Assembly: GCA_020726505.1 (NCBI GenBank)
Contig: JAHLEZ010000002.1
Location: 1-64,000 of the forward strand
Length of the DNA stretch: 64,000 nt
Source of the DNA: Leptodontidium sp. MPI-SDFR-AT-0119
Lineage: Eukaryota > Ascomycota > Leotiomycetes > Helotiales > Leptodontidiaceae
Reading direction: 5' to 3'
The notes below the pieces were generated by a model that was not told the DNA's origin, ran no database searches, and saw only the letters and a program-made list of their open reading frames with translations. Position numbers and translations under genes: made by a program. Below are positions 33,624-44,841 of the stretch, in pieces. Numbering within the stretch: the first letter of the stretch is position 1; every line of letters starts with the position of its first letter.

Positions 33624-36082
33624 ATGCATTCTCAAATCTTGAGCGTACTCGTGGGCGCCGTTGGCCTGGCTGCCATCGCCGTCGCCGCACCTGCTCTGTC
33701 CTCGTAAGTACGCGTACTCGATCTGCTGGCATCTTACTGACGATCTTCGAGGGACAATGCCGATGTCTGCGAACCCATCTCTACAGTCTTTGTCACTATT
33801 CCTCAACCAGTCACTGTTACTGTCCATGACGCTCCCACCAATACCGTCCGCCTCTCCTCGCTCTCTGACGCGCTCCCCACCACTACCATTACGCGTTATG
33901 CCACGGTCCGATCAACCACTACGGTTCCCCACGTTGACACCATCTACCTGACGCGCCCAGAGAGCACTGATGGTGTCAAGGCTGCCGTCTCAACGCCAAT
34001 CTCGTACGATACAACCGTCTACGAGACCGTCACCGTCCACCAAACCAGCCTGGCCACATCCAGCTCAAGCCTCCTTGCCTTCATCGTTGAGAACGGTACC
34101 ACATTCTGGCTGGGAGGAAATACACCTGTCTCCACCAAGTCTTACGTTATTGCAACCAGTGTAGTCACGATCGAGCCTGTCAACACCGCAGTTGGAACAA
34201 CCCATCTGACTACCACATTTACTCTCCACAGCACCCGCTACACCACCCGCCCATCCACTGTGACCCGAACCCTCTCTACATTCAATGGAACAACAGCCCA
34301 GACCTCTGATGCCCATGTAGCTTCATCCTTCGGCACTGCCCCCGCTCCTGTCCGAGCAAGCACCTCATGGGCTGGTTGGAACGCAACATCGACTGCTGGT
34401 GGAGCCGTCTTCCCAGGAGTCACCGACCCAGCAAAGACCTCCAAGTCCAAAGTGAGCTTCATCACTAAGGAGACAGTCGATATCTACAAGACTACTGGCT
34501 TCTCCTTTTCCGTATCAACCTACACCGCCAAGGGAGGCTTTAATGTCTTCACCACACCCAGCACCCTCTCTGCTGATCCAAGCGCGACATCAGCCGCTGG
34601 TGGTACCTGGACTACTACCATTATCGATGGTCAAACTGTTTCATGGAATGCTCATAGTGTTACGCAGACTTGCACCGAGTTATCAACTCGCGCACCCTAC
34701 ACCAATACCACCTCAGCCATCCACTCAATCACCTCTGCAGACCCAAGCTCAACCTCTTCTGCTCAGGGTACCTGGACTACTGCGGTTATTGATGGCCAGA
34801 CAGTTTCGTGGAATGGCAATGGTGATACAAGAACCTGTACCGAGTCCTCTGCTCATTCTCACCCTCTGTCGAGTAGCATGGCTGCTGGTGTTGTCACCTC
34901 GTCCGCTGACCCAATCATATCCCCTGCAGCTACGACTTCATCAAGCTCAAGCTCCAAGTGGTACATTTACACGCCTGTCACCTCTGTTGAGACCACTGAT
35001 ACCACTACTGGATCTGCACTTGGTGGCGTAACATCGGTTTCATCGAGCTCTATCTTGTCATCAACTCGCCCAGTCTCTGTCTCTACGGCCACTGTGATCC
35101 CAATCCCTGCCTCAACTGCTTCTGTCTCGGAGTCTCAAGTTGCGGACCCAAGCTCGGCTGCCTCAAAGACTACGGACCTACTCAGCAGCTCCACAATTGT
35201 CGTTGCTAGTTCACACATGGGCACCTTCTCCACCACCAGCTCCAGTTCTTTCTTGACATTGGTCTCTTCGTCCACTGTTGATCCGTTGGCTACTTCGCAG
35301 ACAAGCACAGTATCAAATACTGTCTCAGTCACTTCTAGTATCTTGTCCTCTGCTTCTTCTACCCCAAGCAACTGTGGGGAAGTTGGTGACTTTGTCTTGA
35401 ACGTAAGTTAGATATCACCCGGTTCCTGACCACATGCTAATTCGTCCAGTTTGATGACATCCCACCGTTGAGCATCAGCAACGATAGCACGTTCTCTCAG
35501 CCACAACCAATTTTCAGTCCATACCATCATTTCGACTTCTCCAAGGGTTTCAGAGTTGCTCCACCACCCGTAGAGCCATATCTCCCAGAGTCGAAGCCTC
35601 TCCTTGTCGAGTTCATCCCAAGCATGGATGCTGCAAACAATCTCAAGCAAACTCGTCCAGATGCTGATTCTGGTACCACCGGCTATATGCGTAACGCCGA
35701 TCACGGTCTTACATCTTGCTTCGGCTTCAACTTTTATGGTGCATCCTTCGGCTGTGACTCTCAGGGACCTGACTGCGACTTCACCTTCACAGGCCACAAA
35801 TATGATGCCGCTACCCAGTCCATCGAGTCCGTTGCCTATCAACAACTCGCCATATCAGCTTGCCCTACATACAAGAGCTTGAACTGCGTTCTTACCCCCA
35901 TGACCCTCGACTCTACCTTCAAGAACCTCGACTCTGTTACCATCAATGCCACTGTTCAAGGTGTACCAAAGATGTGGTGGATGGATGATCTTCGCTTGGG
36001 ATGGTCCGACAACACCTGCGAGAAAGGCTTGTGCCGTGCAAAGGCTCCCGTTCGCGGATTTGCCTTGCCCACGAAGAATTAA
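33624..36082 (+). CDS. Secreted Ser/Thr-rich protein with conserved C-terminal domain
   Basis: This is probably a cell-wall or extracellular glycoprotein. Exons 33624-33703, 33752-35402 and 35450-36082 give 787 residues. Exon 1 encodes a signal peptide (MHSQILSVLVGAVGLAAIA, then VAAPALSS). Residues 30-570 are very rich in Ser and Thr and likely O-glycosylated, with a 55-residue direct repeat at 34569. After the second intron comes a compact domain of about 210 residues with Cys and aromatic residues (PIFSPYHHFDFSKGFRV, GLTSCFGFNFYGASFGCDSQ, WWMDDLRLGWSDNTCEKG). Similar C-terminal domains occur in many fungal Ser/Thr-rich secreted proteins; a carbohydrate-binding role is plausible but unproven. 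No GPI signal is visible. Confidence 0.85.
34569..34860 (+). repeat. 55-codon direct repeat in the Ser/Thr-rich gene
   Basis: Two copies start at 34569 and 34734, with a period of 165 bases. Each contains GTWTT followed by IDGQTVSWN and a CTE motif. The repeat keeps frame, so copy number can change without breaking the protein. Confidence 0.85.
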
Positions 36083-36928
36083 GCATTTCCTACTCGTTCC
36101 CCATTTGTTACTCAGCGGGTTCTTTAGTGCGATGACGATACGAACGACCCATGCAACTTTCCTTCAATGTAGCGATAGACCTTCTGCTTTTTCATGGCCC
36201 TCTTTTTCATGACCTCCTTCGCCACGCATTGTGGCTCTGCACGCATCTGTTTGAGTTGTTTTCATTTGTTGGCAAAAATTGCGTCGCATATGGCTGATGA
36301 GGTGGTGGGCTGGGCCTTTTCAGACATGCTTGGGAATGAATGAGACTTGGCTATAGGCCGTACTAAGTGGCTAAGGAGTGATCATGAATCATAAAGCGAA
36401 TGTATGAGTAGATCAATGAAATGAAATGGTTATCAAATGGCCGACTTTGTTACTGAATCCTGGGTTTTCAAGTGATGTACATATTGAAAAGAACAACAGC
36501 TGCCCAAGATGTAAAAGGCGAAGTTATGACACACCCGAGGAAGGCATGTTGACGTGCAATACAGTTGCTAGCAACGCCATGCGATCCTTCTTTTGAACAG
36601 AGGGTTCAAAGATGTGAGTATGACATGGCTGCGGGGTGGAAGTAATCTTAAGAGAGATATAAAATCAGGACATACATATTTGTCCTGGCTTTGACTCTTC
36701 ATCATCGTGTTATGCCAAGTCCAAACAAAAGCATCTCAGAAAAGGAGGCGTTTCTGCCACCATGTCTTCACCGCCTCAAGGAGGGGTCTACTGCATGATG
36801 ATTACTGAGAGAGCTTGAGTGACCATCTTCATCAAGCTATAACCCACATGGTTCCCAATGGCTTTATAAGTTTCATTACTTATCACACAGTCTTCTGACC
36901 TCTCTTCCCGTTACTTTCCTCTCTCCAC
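36083..36928. other. Intergenic
   Basis: The 3' flank of the Ser/Thr-rich gene and the promoter of the next gene. Nothing else is seen. Confidence 0.5.
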
Positions 36929-38521
36929 ATGCCAATTCGAAACGTTGGTTCCATTTCTCGCTTATGCTTCTGTTGTGTTAAATTCGCCCCTTTTCGTATT
37001 ACCCCACATCTCCCCAACATCATCATCATCAGGAAGTTCACCATGACTTCCACACCGGAGGCCTACGACGCTATCATCATCGGCTCCGGCCAAGCTGGCA
37101 CGCCTCTGGCAGCCGCCTTCGCCAAAGCCGTACAGAAAACTGTCCTAATAGACCCCGCTCACATCGGCGGCTGCTGCGTGAACGAAGGATGCACACCCAC
37201 CAAAACCCTCATAGCGTCAGCACGAGCAGCATACCTCACTCGCCGTGGCCAAGACTATGGTATTCACACCAACAATTCCAGTGCTACTAAAGACGGCAAG
37301 AACGAAATTGTCGTCGACATGCTGAGAGTCCGTGAGAGAAAGAGGGAGATTGTGGAGAGTTTCCGGGGCGGGAATGAGAAGCGCGTTGCTGATGCTGGAG
37401 TTACGGTTCTGATGGGAAGTGCGGAATTCGTGGACCGGAAAACAGTTAAGGTGCTTTTGAATGGAGGCGGTGAGAAGTTTGTTACGGGCGAGAAGATATT
37501 CATTAATGTTGGCGAAAGACCGGCTCCTCCAACTCTAGAGGGCGTGGAGAGTCTCGACCCGAGAATTGTGCTGGATTCTACGAGTATCCAGGAACTGGAC
37601 GTCGTGCCAGATCATCTGGTTATTATTGGAGGTGGGTATGTGGGTGTGGAGTTTGCGCAGTATATGAGTAGACTTGGAGCCAGGGTGTCGATTGTGCAGA
37701 GGGGGAAACAGTTACTTCCTAGAGAGGATGAGGACATTGCGAAGGTGTTGCAGGATATCTTTACTGAAGATGGGATTACAACACACCTTTCTAGTTCAGC
37801 TGTTAGCATCGTACCCTCATCATCATCGCCATCCTCTCCTGGATTTATCCTGAAAATCAAGACTTCACACGGCGAGCAGGAAATTTCAGGATCACACATC
37901 CTCTTCGCATCCGGTCGTATCCCCAACACATCCACCCTCAACCTCCAAGCAGCAGGTATAACCACCAACGAAAAAGGTTACATCCCCGTGAACGCCTACC
38001 TTGAAACAAACACGTCCAACATCTACGCGCTAGGCGACGTGAAAGGCCCACCGGCATTCACGCACATATCATACGATGATTTCCGGATCATACGCTCAAA
38101 CCTCCTCCTCCCTCCTTCTTCTCCAGGAAAACCCAAGCAGCTCCTCACAACGACAGCAAGGCAAAACCGCATCCCCTACGTCGTATACACCGACCCGCAA
38201 CTCGCGCACATCGGGCTGCATGAATCCGAAGCGCGAGCCTTGTTCCCCGAGAAAGAGATCAAGGTCGCAAGGATGCAGATGAGTTGGGTAGCGAGAGCGT
38301 TGGAGACGGATGAGAGTAGAGGAATGATGAAAGCTGTTGTTGATGCGGAGAGTGAGCAGATTCTGGGGTTTACGTGTCTTGGGATGGAGGGGGGTGAGGT
38401 TATGGCTGTGGTGCAGATGGCTATGCTGGGGGGTGTGGGGTGGAGGGGGTTGGAGGAGGCGGTTTGGGCGCATCCTAGTTTAGCGGAGAGCTTGAATAAT
38501 CTTTGGGGGAGCTTGGCGTAG
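36929..38521 (+). CDS. Pyridine nucleotide-disulfide oxidoreductase, mercuric-reductase-like
   Basis: This is a class I flavoprotein disulfide reductase. The single exon gives 530 residues from ATG 36929. The FAD motif is IIIGSGQAGTPLAAAF, the redox disulfide is in CVNEGCTPTKT (residues 83-93), the NAD(P) motif is LVIIGGGYVGVEFAQYMSRL, and the second FAD motif is IYALGDVKGPPAF. The C-terminal dimer motif is HPSLAES. There is no N-terminal heavy-metal domain, and the C-terminus lacks the vicinal Cys pair of true MerA, so mercury reduction is doubtful. The first 38 residues (MPIRNVGSISRLCF...) are basic and may target mitochondria; a second ATG at 37043 gives a form without them. The physiological substrate is unknown. 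Confidence 0.9.
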   Translation: MPIRNVGSISRLCFCCVKFAPFRITPHLPNIIIIRKFTMTSTPEAYDAIIIGSGQAGTPLAAAFAKAVQKTVLIDPAHIGGCCVNEGCTPTKTLIASARAAYLTRRGQDYGIHTNNSSATKDGKNEIVVDMLRVRERKREIVESFRGGNEKRVADAGVTVLMGSAEFVDRKTVKVLLNGGGEKFVTGEKIFINVGERPAPPTLEGVESLDPRIVLDSTSIQELDVVPDHLVIIGGGYVGVEFAQYMSRLGARVSIVQRGKQLLPREDEDIAKVLQDIFTEDGITTHLSSSAVSIVPSSSSPSSPGFILKIKTSHGEQEISGSHILFASGRIPNTSTLNLQAAGITTNEKGYIPVNAYLETNTSNIYALGDVKGPPAFTHISYDDFRIIRSNLLLPPSSPGKPKQLLTTTARQNRIPYVVYTDPQLAHIGLHESEARALFPEKEIKVARMQMSWVARALETDESRGMMKAVVDAESEQILGFTCLGMEGGEVMAVVQMAMLGGVGWRGLEEAVWAHPSLAESLNNLWGSLA

Positions 38522-38888
38522 CTTTGTGTTGAACTTATGGTGGAGGTTCCGGATGTGATTGGAACTGGGACTGGGAGCGTGTCTTGTGCGAATTGGATTT
38601 GGAGTTTTGGGTGGAGTTGTTTGTGGAAGTGTGTAGGGTTTGACAGGAAAAAAGCGATGAAGTGGTTTTTTTTTGGGCGGGGGGAATTAAGTGATCTCAA
38701 CAATTGAAACCTCCTTCCTTGACTGCTGTTTAGGAAAAGGACTTCTGTAAGCGAGCCCCTTTCCATGGCTTGGCAGAATTCCCGGCAATGTTTACATCAC
38801 ATTCGGATGAAAGTTTTTGTAATGAAGTTATTTTCTCCATTTTCACAGTAACCTTCTTGCTTCTATTATACGAAGCCATGTGGAAGAA
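38522..38888. other. Intergenic
   Basis: The 3' flank of the reductase, with no other feature. A possible short first exon (ATG near 38808, KVFVMKLFSP) may belong to the next entry, but I cannot support it. Confidence 0.4.
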
Positions 38889-39227
38889 ATGTACAGACTA
38901 ACAATCATCTCATCACCAGAGGTTTCTCCAACTAGCAATTCCTCGACTCTGCTAGGCGATCCATTGTATTACTACTCGTCTAGCGCCTTCACTGGCGGTA
39001 ACGAGACATTGCTCAACCAAGCGAAGAGCGCGGTGAATATTCTTGCTCTGAGAGTCCAAGCTGAGCCCCGTATGGTAGGTACGAGTAGTCCTGGAGATGC
39101 TTCTGTTTTGTGTCAGGTCGTTGATAAGAGTGCTCGTACGTCTGGAGCGATTTCTGGATGGCGCCAGGCTTCGGCTGCGTGGAGTTTGGGAAAAACGGCT
39201 CTGGGGGCTGCGCTGCTTTTGTTGTGA
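38889..39227 (+). CDS. Hypothetical protein with hydrophobic C-terminus, possibly partial
   Basis: This frame contains DPLYYYSSSAFTGGNETLL and NQAKSAVNILALRVQ, and ends in GWRQASAAWSLGKTALGAALLLL, which resembles a GPI-attachment signal or tail anchor. A 42-base in-frame segment starting GTAGGT and ending GTGTCAG (about 39074-39117) may be an intron. No signal peptide precedes it, so the true N-terminus may be on an upstream exon or lost. No family is recognised. Confidence 0.4.
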   Translation: MYRLTIISSPEVSPTSNSSTLLGDPLYYYSSSAFTGGNETLLNQAKSAVNILALRVQAEPRMVGTSSPGDASVLCQVVDKSARTSGAISGWRQASAAWSLGKTALGAALLLL

Positions 39228-39701
39228 TTGTTTTTATTTTGCTTTCTTGTAATGAAATGATCTTATATTGTTATCTTTCTGTCTCGAACTGTTGAAAATA
39301 AATAGTGAGCATTTTGGGCAGCTGCCCCTTAGAATACCCAGGCGTTTTGAATGTACTTGTTTAGCAGCTGGACTCTCGATACTCAGGATTAAGTTCGTTT
39401 TGTCTTTTGGATACGCCGATATGGACTGGTCAAGACGGTGTTGAAGGTTAATTTTCACTCCACAATCAAGTCGCACTACTTCCTACTTAGTGATCCGTAA
39501 CGTGAATAAGTAGTCCCTCGTTCCCTCCCTCGCACATACTGCTCCAACGCCACGTTTCGAAGTCTCAAACTCTTTGGATAAAACGACATGCAATAATCCA
39601 TGATCAGTTTTTAACATTCATCTTTCTCTCGTAAATGAATGATAATGAATATACAAGCGAGTCCTGTATCAAATCAACAAATCAACCGAAACAAAACCCC
39701 C
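39228..39701. other. Intergenic
   Basis: Convergent 3' flanks of the hypothetical frame and the CON-6-like gene. Nothing else is seen. Confidence 0.5.
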
Positions 39702-40149
39702 TCACTTCCCCTCCAAAACCTTCAACTTCCTCTCCGCCTCCTCCTTCGCCTTCTCAGACGTATTCGGGTTACTTATAGCTCTGCATCCACACACTCAAAA
39801 GTCAGCGTTCAAAATTCCAAATCTCAAGGTTATATTCCGGTTCGGAGTGCCCAAACCCACGCTTTCAAACCTCCGGTCACATTGCCCACATGGTCTTTAT
39901 CGTTGTCCATGCCTCCGACTGCTTTATCTCCGAGAATTGCTTCTTGTTTACTGGCTGTTGTCTCGCCTACTTTTGTGGAGGAGCGGAGGTCTAGTTGTAA
40001 GGGGGTTTGGGTTAATTTGGTGGATTTGAGGGTTGAGGGTGCGGATCTTAGGATGATGGATTGGAGGAAAATAGCTGACCCTTGCGGAGAGGTGCGACTC
40101 GGGTATGCGGTGTTGTAGAGGAAATTACGAGATACTCACTATCGGCCAT
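39702..40149 (-). CDS. CON-6-like small protein
   Basis: CON-6 proteins are small, abundant in conidia and of unknown biochemical role. The model is built from three exons: 40149-40140 (ten bases, MAD plus one base), 40074-39861 and 39780-39702, giving 100 residues with consistent phases and GT-AG introns. The C-terminal motif, rebuilt across the second intron, is NVTGGLKAAISNPNTSEKAK followed by EEAERKLKVLEGK, close to the CON-6 repeat (GLKA, NPN-SEEAK). The N-terminal half (about residues 4-45) is less typical. The plus-strand frames over the same region are shadows. The first exon is the weakest part of the model. Confidence 0.7.
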
Positions 40150-41554
40150 TGTGAAGTCTTTTGATGGTTTCAAAAGGGGCAAATTATTCTTGTGGCGGAA
40201 AACCAATGGATCTGGAAAAGATTCGAGAGTGCAAGTTTATTCTGCAAAACTAGGATGAAATCTAATACAGATCAATATTTACAATATCTTTCAATGTCTC
40301 GAGTTGATATAAGAGCTTCAGCACAGAAGCCCAAGACAACTCCGTCATCGATGATGTCGCCAAAAAACCAGGTGCCAAGAATCTCCAAGCGGGAAGCGAG
40401 GAATCTAGTCGGAAGAGCGGGATGAGCAAGGATCGAAACAGGGTTCGAGAACCACAAATCTGGACCATTGTAATAGTCTACAGGCGGCAGGTATACAGTA
40501 GTGCAGTACAGTTGGCATGATATGAGGTGGCAATAATAAAACAGGGTTTGAATGTTGGCTTATCATTTGGCGGGTTAATGGGGGTTGTGAGGTCCATAGG
40601 GCAGGGAGGTTGGTATGTCATAGGTGCAGGTACTAACTCTATGTACTACAGTATTCTCAGGCTGACTGACTGTACTGCACTTGGTGTTGAAGCAAGGATG
40701 TTACCCCTCACTTCTAGACCTGGCTACAATCCCGCAAAGCGGTATTGGCTTTTATTTGTTGTTGATCTTTGAGTCGTGACCTACTTAGATGGATAGGAAT
40801 GAGTTACCGATAATCAGGAAGACGGCTTGGGAAGAAACACTCTTACACTTTGTGTTAAAGGGACAGAATCTGGGCTTAATGTAGCTATTGCTCAAATCAA
40901 ATATACGTATATATCTACGACCAGACTGCCATAAACCAAGCGGAAGAAGAGCCTAGAATTCCTGTCACAATTGACTCCTGGAAGTTTCTCATGCTACCTA
41001 CACCAAGGTAACAACACTTCAACAAGTACCATCGTGCTCCAGTATCAAGCGGATGAGGTTCCAACGACACGGTCGTTAGTCTTGCCTATGACGGACTCTC
41101 CCGCTCTAGTTCTTGAATCTCAAGAGGAGGGGTCCAATCGTACGGTAGTGCCTCAAGTAACCAAACTTTGTTTGGAACGACGAGACGAAACTAATAGCTA
41201 GGCGGGGTCATTTTTGATAAATAGTATGGCGTTTGGAGCTCCCTCTGTTGCACTTGTTGTGATTTCTTTCGGTCGTGTATTGCTCTACTTGCAAAAGTCA
41301 CTTTTGCGCTTGCTTACACTTTTGATACTCTGCACTTGTCATCTCCAGCTGTATCCATTGGGGATAGACAGGTTCGGGGGACCGTACTATACACGCCTTA
41401 TACTTAGCTTTCCAAAAACAGCAGCGCCGAAAGCAGACCGAGGAACAAGACAACGAAAGTCTCCTCCACTCCTCTAGTCACGCCACCGATTCAACAAACA
41501 CTACCCCAACTCATATCCAACCCACAACCCAAAGCCCCCCAAAGAGAGAAAACA
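40150..41554. other. Intergenic
   Basis: About 1.4 kb. The frames here (for example 40192-40425 and 40971-41201) lack family features or codon bias. It holds the promoter of the CON-6-like gene and of the uncertain gene that follows. Confidence 0.45.
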
Positions 41555-42063
41555 ATGACAGGAACCAGCAGCAGTGGCACCAACTGCACCGTAATAATCT
41601 CCGGCCCAGACGTCCTCCAAGTCTCCGACTTCTACGTCCGCGCCGGAATCATCAACGGGAACTCCCTGGTCCGCGGCCTCTTCGCGCTCGCGACCCATGC
41701 TGGCATTCCAATACATCACCTCCAGCGGTTCCATCAGAGACTGGCGTGGGTGTTTCAGAGTCCGCTGCTGGTGATTGTGTTTAGGGGGGAGATGTTGGAG
41801 GGTGTTATGCAGCTAGGTATGCTAAACGTCGGATTTCGCCGATTGATGTTAATGCTGCGTTGAGGATGAGGGGGGTGTTGAATGTGTGTCAGGTTGAGTG
41901 TGGGGTTGTTGGACCGACGGGCAATTGTAGCATTTTTAGTATTTTTAGTAAGAGGGAGGTGAGCGAGGCGAGGGTTAGGCCGGATGTACTGTTGGCGGTG
42001 CCAGCGTATAGGAAGTTGTGTGAGAATGCGGAGGAGAGGATGGGTGGGGGGATGTGGATGTAG
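41555..42063 (+). CDS. Uncertain small gene with possible frame break
   Basis: From ATG 41555 the codons strongly prefer C in the third position for about 50 codons (NCTVIISGPDVLQVSDFYVR, GIINGNSLVRGLFALAT). Near 41694-41700 (ACCCATG) the preference moves to the neighbouring frame (MLAFQYITSSGSIRDW), as if one C were extra. A downstream frame at 41860-42063 (SKREVSEARVRPDVLLAVPA) may be another exon, after GTATGC...GTGTCAG. I could not build one consistent model and I recognise no family. Confidence 0.35.
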
Positions 42064-42649
42064 AGAAGGGGGGCTTGGGGGAGCAGAGGAGTAGAGAGAG
42101 GAATGGGATTGCGAGTGATGCCGCTTGAGTAGTGGTTGGGCGTTGAAAATGTGGATGTGGAATGTAGCCAGGCCTCGGACAGCCAGAGGGCTATGTCTCG
42201 GGAAAGTAGCTTTATCATAAGGTCTTGCTGAACATTAGCGAAATTTCTGGGTTACCACCGTCCTTATCAAGTTGGGATGCCTGGAAATGCACTTATCTCA
42301 TATTGCTTACTTATTTCTTCTGCTATACAAAAATCGACGGGCCTGAACTGGTATTAAGTATTCTATTATAACCGATCAACAAACAATGCGGAGCTACCTA
42401 GCTATTAACCTGATCTTAACCTCTCCAGGAGTACAGCATATCTACAACCTTCTCCGTCTTTCCCGTTTCCCGACCCATATTTTTCCATTCCAATTTCCCC
42501 TTTCCCATTTTCACACCACCGAATCATCCAATCTATCCCACTTCAATCCTTGAGGCCAGCAAGACCTTCCTCCCTGTCTCCCATCTCCCATCTTCTCTCC
42601 CCTCTCTCCCCTCCTCTCGTCTTATCCTTTCTCACTCCAGTCCCTCTCC
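42064..42649. other. Intergenic
   Basis: The 3' flanks of convergent genes. The right 200 bases are C/T-rich. No gene is seen. Confidence 0.5.
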
Positions 42650-44841
42650 TTACCGCCCCCGCTCAGTAGTCGTCACAGTCTCAGTCACCGTCTCCGTAAC
42701 CTTGCCTACAGTGATGTACACCGTCTCCTTTGCATTCGGGCCCTGTGTCGGTAGAGGAGACATGACGGGGATGATTATCACGCTGCCTCCATCTCGTCCA
42801 TCCCCATTTCCATTTCCGCCACCGTTTCCATTTCCACTTCCATTGCCGTTGCCGTTCCCGTTACCAGTGCCGGGATTACTGGTAGGAGTAGGCGTAGGCG
42901 TTGGTCTAGGTTGTTCGGGGGTTGGGATGGGAGATGGTTGATCATCTGTAGGTGTTGGTCTTGTTACGATTATCGTGAATGTACTTTGTTGCTTGACGGT
43001 TGTTGTGGTTGTTGATTCTTCTGCTGGGGTGGAGGTTGTGGTGGGTGGTTGGGTTGGTGTTGGTTCTGGAGTTGGTTCTGGCTCTGCCGGTGTAGGCGTA
43101 GGCGTAGGTGTGGGAGCTTGTGTAGACGCGGGCGGGACGTCGATGGGTGATGATTGCGGCGAGGGAGTAGGAGTTGGCTGGATGAGAGGGAATGTAGTCT
43201 GGAATGGTGTAGGAGATGATGTTGTAGGTGCGATGAGGGGAAGTGTAGTCTCGCTCGCGAACGCCGTACTTTCGGGTGTGGAAGTTTTCGTGACATATCC
43301 CTTCGCCGTCGTTGTCTCCCCTCCCTGTCCTCCACCAGCGCCCTCGCCTTCACCTAACACCTTCTCCGCTACACTCTTATCCGTACACCCCACGAACACA
43401 CCCTCTGTAACATTCATCGGCATAGCGAAACAGCTATTCCCATCCTTACACACGTCGGTGATCTGGAAATTGCCTTCGGAGTTACAATTCGCTTGGTTAC
43501 CGGCTATACACGCTATTTCGCCACTTGTGCAGGGAGAAGAGAAATTGAGAGCTGAGAAGAGGGCGTTGTAGGAGTGTGCAGAGGCGAGGTTTGAGGCGAA
43601 TGTTGCGGGTGGGACAGTGGTTGTTGGAAGTGAGGTTGGGGAGAGAACGGTAGGTATTAGGGGGGTGCTTGTGATTGTGGGTGCCAAGGGAGTGAGGGTT
43701 GTGAGGGGTGTGGCTGATAGTGATGCAGATTTTGATGCGGTGAGGGAAGAGAGGTCGATGGTGATGGTTGTTGAGGCGGCGCCTGATTGGAGAGGTGCAG
43801 ATGCTGACGTGAAGGTTGGGAGGATTATCGAGCTCGTGTTATTAAGTGTAAATCTCGGTATCGAGACTGACGATGATGACGTGGAGGAAGTTAGAAGACT
43901 GCCGGCAGTCTGTATCGACGATGAAGATGGAACAGGGGCAGATGAGCTCCTGACGATACTCGTCCTGCTGGATTTACTCGATGAAGTGGTGGGAAGGGAA
44001 GAGTCTCCAGCGACACTTGTGTCTGACCGAGTGGGTGCAGGTGGGACGCTATGTGTTGGAGTCTCTGTCACGGGTTCGAGATCGGATGCTGGACCTGTGA
44101 AAGTCCTTGTTGGTGATGAGGCGATTCGACGAGATGATGCAGTTGGGGTTTCAATTGGTGTTGATGAAGGGGAAGATGTGAATGAGGAGGAGGATGTTGA
44201 CGACTCTATGCTACTTGAGGTTGTCGTGAACGTGCTGAGGGGCACTGGTATCGAGGAACTGGACTTGGACGATATTGTTCCAGCAGCTGAGCTGGCAGTC
44301 GAAGAATCACTCGATGATGTGAGACTTGACGCAGGCGTTGTGAAAGTGAGGAGCGGTGTAGACCCCGCCGACGGCGAAACAGATAAACTCGATGAAATGA
44401 GGGTATTCGAGGTGGTTGTAAATGTATCCGAAGTTACAGACGACGAGGTCGTCGAAGGCTCAATACTCGTGCTTGGCGTCGTGAAAGTAGACAACGGAAC
44501 ACCAGTCTCTTCCCCCACACTCGAAGTCGATCCATCGACAGGAATAATCGTGACGGCAGGTGACCCAGCAGCAGCTCCACCTATACCCACCGAACTGGTG
44601 GTAGGTATCGGTGTTGATGTATTCGAGAATGTAAAACTCCGTGCAAGACTGTGGTGAGATGTTAGCTGTTGTTCAAATCCATACATGACATCTAGAATGG
44701 TTATGAGGAGGTAGGAAGAGGAGTGAGGAGGCTAACGTACAATTTCTTCCCAGCATCACCACCCCTCCTCAGCGGACCAGCCTCACACATGGGAAACCCC
44801 AACAGCAACAGCACACTCCATGTCCTCTGATATATCTTCAT
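42650..44841 (-). CDS. Secreted Ser/Thr/Pro-rich protein with CBM19-like domain
   Basis: This is probably an extracellular or wall-associated chitin-binding glycoprotein. Exon 1 (44841-44741) encodes a signal peptide (MKIYQRTWSVLLLLGFPMCE); a 92-base intron leads to exon 2 (44648-42650), for 699 residues in total. Residues about 40-380 are Ser/Thr-rich, with repeated LSTFTT-like units. Next is a Cys-containing domain (SPCTSGEIACIAGNQANCNS, then VCKDGNSCFAMP and GCTDKSV) whose spacing resembles CBM19 of fungal chitinases. Pro/Thr repeats and a (Gly-Asn)n tract follow, ending in a TVTETVTTTERGR tail. No catalytic domain is present. The 346-codon plus-strand frame over this gene is a mirror shadow. 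Confidence 0.8.

Noticed and set aside
38096..38766. Minus-strand frames of 125 and 196 codons
   Set aside because: They are shadows of the reductase gene on the plus strand.
43617..44657. 346-codon plus-strand frame rich in Val, Asp and Glu
   Set aside because: It is the antisense shadow of the Ser/Thr-rich CBM19-like gene and has no domain of its own.
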